From the NCBI GenBank assembly GCA_023251435.1, contig JAHEYU010000005.1, positions 1 to 64,000 on the forward strand: a stretch of 64,000 nt of DNA, written 5' to 3'. The notes under the pieces are model-generated. The model made no database searches, had not been told where the DNA came from, and saw only the letters and a program-made list of their open reading frames with translations. Below are positions 61,475 through 64,000 of the stretch, piece by piece. The position numbers and the translations under genes are program-made. Source of the stretch: Bacteroidota bacterium (GTDB taxonomy: Bacteria > Bacteroidota > Bacteroidia > Bacteroidales > Prolixibacteraceae). Numbering within the stretch: position 1 is the first letter of the stretch; every line of letters begins with the position of its first letter.

Positions 61475-61482
61475 CAAAATTA
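61475..61482 (-). promoter_or_regulatory. -7 promoter box for rpsA
   Basis: TAATTTTG on the minus strand (TAnnTTTG), 52 bases before the start at 61423. Confidence 0.55.
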
Positions 61483-61648
61483 AGACTATTCTGCTATAAA
61501 AAAAAGATTTTCAGTGATTTTTCCTGTTTTCCTGCTTTTCAGTTTGCATAATTTGAATTTTCAAATTTTTCCTGAATGAATTTAGGGTACTTTCAATTTT
61601 AAATTGTGAATTTTGTAGGTCTGAAGAGTTCTGCTTACTAATAATCCT

Positions 61649-61656
61649 TATTTTTG
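61649..61656 (+). promoter_or_regulatory. -7 promoter box for rfbA
   Basis: TATTTTTG matches TAnnTTTG, 35 bases before the ATG at 61691. No convincing -33 element. Confidence 0.5.
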
Positions 61657-61690
61657 ATTTCACCGAATTGTAAATTTTAAGCTTATAAAT

Positions 61691-62572
61691 ATGAAAGGAA
61701 TTATTCTCGCCGGAGGATCCGGCACACGCCTGTATCCGATTACTAAAAGTATTTCGAAACAAATTATCCCGATCTACGATAAACCTATGATTTATTATCC
61801 GTTGTCGGTTTTAATGCTGGCCGGAATTCGTGAAATACTGATCATTTCGACCCCAAAGGATATTCATTTATATGAAGATCTTTTGGAAGACGGCAGTCAG
61901 CTCGGAATAAAACTCGAATATGCCATTCAACCCTCGCCCGATGGTTTGGCTCAGGCATTTATTATTGGCGCTGATTTTATTGGCGACGACAGTGTTTGCA
62001 TGGTTTTGGGCGACAATATTTTTTACGGCTATAACTTTACATCGATACTCGAAGATGCTGCCGCATTGACAGATGGAGCGATTGTGTTTGGCTACTATGT
62101 GAACGATCCCGACCGGTATGGTGTCGCAGAATTCGATGAAAAGGGAAAAGTCTTATCGATCGAAGAAAAACCTGCTAAACCTAAATCGAATTATGCAGTT
62201 ACCGGCCTTTATTTTTACAGTAACGATGTGGTTTCAAAAGCTATCGGTCTGAAACCCTCGCCGCGTGGCGAACTCGAAATTACCGATTTGAACCGTTTAT
62301 ATCTGGAAGAGGGTCGTTTGAATATGAAATTGCTGGGGCGTGGTTTTGCCTGGCTCGATACCGGAACCCACGAAAGTCTGATGCAGGCTTCTACTTTTAT
62401 TTCTACCATCGAGCAACGTCAGGGATTAAAAGTATCGTGTATCGAAGAAATTGCTTTCAGCAAAGGATACATCAACAAAGATCAATTACTGAAACTGGCC
62501 GAGCCGCTGAAGAAAAACCAGTATGGCGAGTATCTCATCAAACTTGCAAGCGGGCAAATTCAATCTTATTAG
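61691..62572 (+). CDS. rfbA: glucose-1-phosphate thymidylyltransferase
   Basis: A 293-residue nucleotidyltransferase making dTDP-glucose, the first step of dTDP-L-rhamnose synthesis. [18 protein letters not shown] holds the nucleotide-binding loop; [27 protein letters not shown] and [18 protein letters not shown] are the family blocks. Normal length. First of three rhamnose genes in order A, C, D; the 4,6-dehydratase rfbB is not inside the window and may lie beyond its end. Confidence 0.95.
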   Translation: MKGIILAGGSGTRLYPITKSISKQIIPIYDKPMIYYPLSVLMLAGIREILIISTPKDIHLYEDLLEDGSQLGIKLEYAIQPSPDGLAQAFIIGADFIGDDSVCMVLGDNIFYGYNFTSILEDAAALTDGAIVFGYYVNDPDRYGVAEFDEKGKVLSIEEKPAKPKSNYAVTGLYFYSNDVVSKAIGLKPSPRGELEITDLNRLYLEEGRLNMKLLGRGFAWLDTGTHESLMQASTFISTIEQRQGLKVSCIEEIAFSKGYINKDQLLKLAEPLKKNQYGEYLIKLASGQIQSY

Positions 62573-62592
62573 CCTTTTTCGGGCAATGTTTG

Positions 62593-62600
62593 TATTTTTG
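62593..62600 (+). promoter_or_regulatory. possible internal -7 box before rfbC
   Basis: TATTTTTG (TAnnTTTG) in the 79-base gap between rfbA and rfbC, 52 bases before the GTG start. Confidence 0.4.
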
Positions 62601-62651
62601 TGCGCCAATTTTATTGGTTTTAATGGAAGTGAATTACCTAAATAATTAACA

Positions 62652-63209
62652 GTGAAGATAATTGAAACATCTATCCCGGGACTTCTGATTCTTGAGCCCC
62701 GGGTTTTTGCTGATACAAGGGGATATTTTCTTGAAAGCTACAATCAAAAGAAATTGGAGGAAGCGGGTATTTCTGTCTTTTTTGTTCAGGATAATGAATC
62801 AAAATCGGGGAGGGGAGTCATACGAGGCTTACACTATCAGCTCGAACCTTATGCACAAAGCAAATTGGTAAGGGTAATACAGGGCAGCGTGTACGATTTG
62901 GCGGTTGATTGCCGAAAAGGTTCACCGACTTTTGGCCAGTCTTTTGGTCTGGAACTGAGCGAAGAAAATAAATTGCAGTTTTATATCCCGAAAGGATTTG
63001 CCCACGGCTTTTCCGTTTTGAGCGAAACAGCTGTTTTCTCGTATAAGTGTGATGCTTTATACAATCCTGCCGCCGAACGAGGAATATTATACAATGATCC
63101 TGCACTTCAGATAAATTGGGGAATTGATGTTTCTGAAGCAATTGTTTCGGGCAAAGACACAATTTTACCTTTGTTTGCTGATGCTGAAATGAATTTCGAA
63201 TTCAAGTGA
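62652..63209 (+). CDS. rfbC: dTDP-4-dehydrorhamnose 3,5-epimerase
   Basis: A 185-residue cupin-fold epimerase, third step of dTDP-rhamnose synthesis. FADTRGYFLESYNQKK, VIRGLHYQ (with the catalytic His), LVRVIQGSVYDLAVD and YIPKGFAHGFSVLSE are diagnostic. The start is a GTG at 62652; no ATG is available before the conserved N-terminal residues. The next gene starts one base after its stop. Confidence 0.94.
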   Translation: MKIIETSIPGLLILEPRVFADTRGYFLESYNQKKLEEAGISVFFVQDNESKSGRGVIRGLHYQLEPYAQSKLVRVIQGSVYDLAVDCRKGSPTFGQSFGLELSEENKLQFYIPKGFAHGFSVLSETAVFSYKCDALYNPAAERGILYNDPALQINWGIDVSEAIVSGKDTILPLFADAEMNFEFK

Positions 63210-63210
63210 T

Positions 63211-64000
63211 ATGACTAAAATTTTAATCACAGGAGCCAATGGCCAGCTTGGTTCAGAAATCAGAAAATCAAGTGTTTTATTTCCTGATTTTAGCTTTGTA
63301 TTTACCGATTTGAATGAGCTGGATATTACCAGCCCATCGGCTGTTGCAGCAATGCTTGCTGAAGAAAAACCTCAGTGGCTGATCAATTGCGCTGCCTATA
63401 CAGCGGTTGACAAAGCCGAGACAGAGGAAGAAACTGCCTGGCTGATCAATGCGGTGGCGCCTGCAATACTGGCCGAAAAATCAAAGGCAGTTGGTTGCCG
63501 TTTTGTGCAGATCTCGACCGATTATGTTTTCGACGGGAAAAATCACCGGCCATACATTGAAGATGATGAGGTTTGCCCTACTTCAATTTATGGAAAAACA
63601 AAACTGGAAGGCGAGTTGATCAGTTTGACGAATAATCCTGAAACACTTGTTATCCGCACATCATGGCTGTATTCTTCGTTTGGGAACAACTTTGTGAAAA
63701 GTATGATCAAATTCGGAAAGGAACGCGATCAACTCAATGTAATTTTCGATCAGGTTGGAACTCCAACTTATGCCGGTGATCTGGCGGTGGCAATTCTGGA
63801 AATTATCAGGAAAACAGAATCAGGAAAGAGGGAGTTTGTGCCCGGAAAATACCATTATTCGAACGAAGGAGTTTGCAGCTGGTACGATTTTACAATTGCA
63901 ATTCATCAGATTTATGGTATCGATTGTATTGTTAACGCCATAGAATCAAAGGATTATCCTTCTGTGGTAGCCCGTCCTCCTTACAGTGTTCTGAATAAAT
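63211..64000 (+). CDS. rfbD: dTDP-4-dehydrorhamnose reductase, partial at window end
   Basis: An SDR-family reductase performing the last step of dTDP-L-rhamnose synthesis. Translation from the ATG at 63211 gives TKILITGANGQLGSEI (NAD(P)-binding loop), NCAAYTAVDKAE, ISTDYVFDGK, and the catalytic SIYGKTKLEGE (Tyr and Lys). About 263 codons are inside the window; the C terminus lies beyond base 64000. It starts one base after the rfbC stop, so the genes are coupled. Confidence 0.94.
   Translation, partial: MTKILITGANGQLGSEIRKSSVLFPDFSFVFTDLNELDITSPSAVAAMLAEEKPQWLINCAAYTAVDKAETEEETAWLINAVAPAILAEKSKAVGCRFVQISTDYVFDGKNHRPYIEDDEVCPTSIYGKTKLEGELISLTNNPETLVIRTSWLYSSFGNNFVKSMIKFGKERDQLNVIFDQVGTPTYAGDLAVAILEIIRKTESGKREFVPGKYHYSNEGVCSWYDFTIAIHQIYGIDCIVNAIESKDYPSVVARPPYSVLNK

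Noticed and set aside
1-64000. tRNA genes, rRNA genes, CRISPR arrays, transposases
   Set aside because: Gaps were read on both strands; no cloverleaf with CCA-type acceptor, no regular spacer-repeat array and no transposase or integrase motif was found.

Overview
The window looks like chromosomal DNA of a Bacteroidota bacterium, most likely Bacteroidales/Marinilabiliales (Prolixibacteraceae-like); the family is inferred from gene content, not tested. Supporting signs are promoters of the TAnnTTTG (-7) / TTTG or TTG (-33) type, a type IX secretion (T9SS) C-terminal tail, TonB-dependent receptors with carboxypeptidase-like N-terminal domains, a DUF4249 lipoprotein, LytTR signalling and AT-rich intergenic DNA. 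No tRNA, rRNA, CRISPR array, prophage or insertion sequence was seen, and no gene-free stretch exceeds 300 bases.

Layout. 1-5.0 kb: a 5'-truncated SGNH hydrolase split by a stop, an isochorismatase-fold hydrolase, an arabinose-5-phosphate isomerase, then sucC-sucD with a clear terminator. 5.0-13 kb: a uronate/pectin island with a GntR regulator, altronate dehydratase (uxaA) and tagaturonate reductase (uxaB) behind two tandem operators, a secreted beta-helix protein whose T9SS tail is cut off by a TGA, a small ATPase and a second SGNH esterase. 13-15.6 kb: AI-2E-type transporter and three small envelope proteins. 15.6-23.1 kb: two TonB-dependent receptors around a LytS/LytTR two-component pair, with DUF4249. 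23.2-33.9 kb: S9 peptidase, deleted HAD pseudogene, exported Nif3-like protein, DUF1080/metal-hydrolase fusion, GH3 glycosidase with PA14, CHASE4-type sensor kinase, Spy/CpxP-like protein. 34-44 kb: YciI, glyoxalase-fold and SRPBCC proteins, a ParDE module, M28 peptidase, EcsC protein, DUF4395 protein, a nitrilase-family amidase, flavin reductase-rubredoxin. 44-51.7 kb: GH36 alpha-galactosidase, M64 peptidase, a reduced NtrC-type regulator, Ppx/GppA phosphatase, cysteine synthase. 51.9-64 kb: ABC exporter, rsmD, RecD-like helicase, RNase Z, STAS protein, ribosomal protein S1 and the start of an rfbACD dTDP-rhamnose operon.

The most interesting observation is in the leader of cysteine synthase (51.69-51.88 kb, minus strand). 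A promoter-like element is followed by a 24-codon ORF carrying three consecutive cysteine codons, then a perfect 10-bp hairpin with a T7 tract, then cysK. This is the layout of ribosome-mediated transcription attenuation responding to charged tRNA-Cys. Other points of note are paired CGTGTTCGYACACG operators before uxaB, several families of short-word intergenic repeats (including inside the sucCD and uxaBA transcription units), three recently damaged genes (in-frame stops or a deletion), and an NtrC-type regulator lacking both the sigma-54 GAFTGA loop and the DNA-binding domain.
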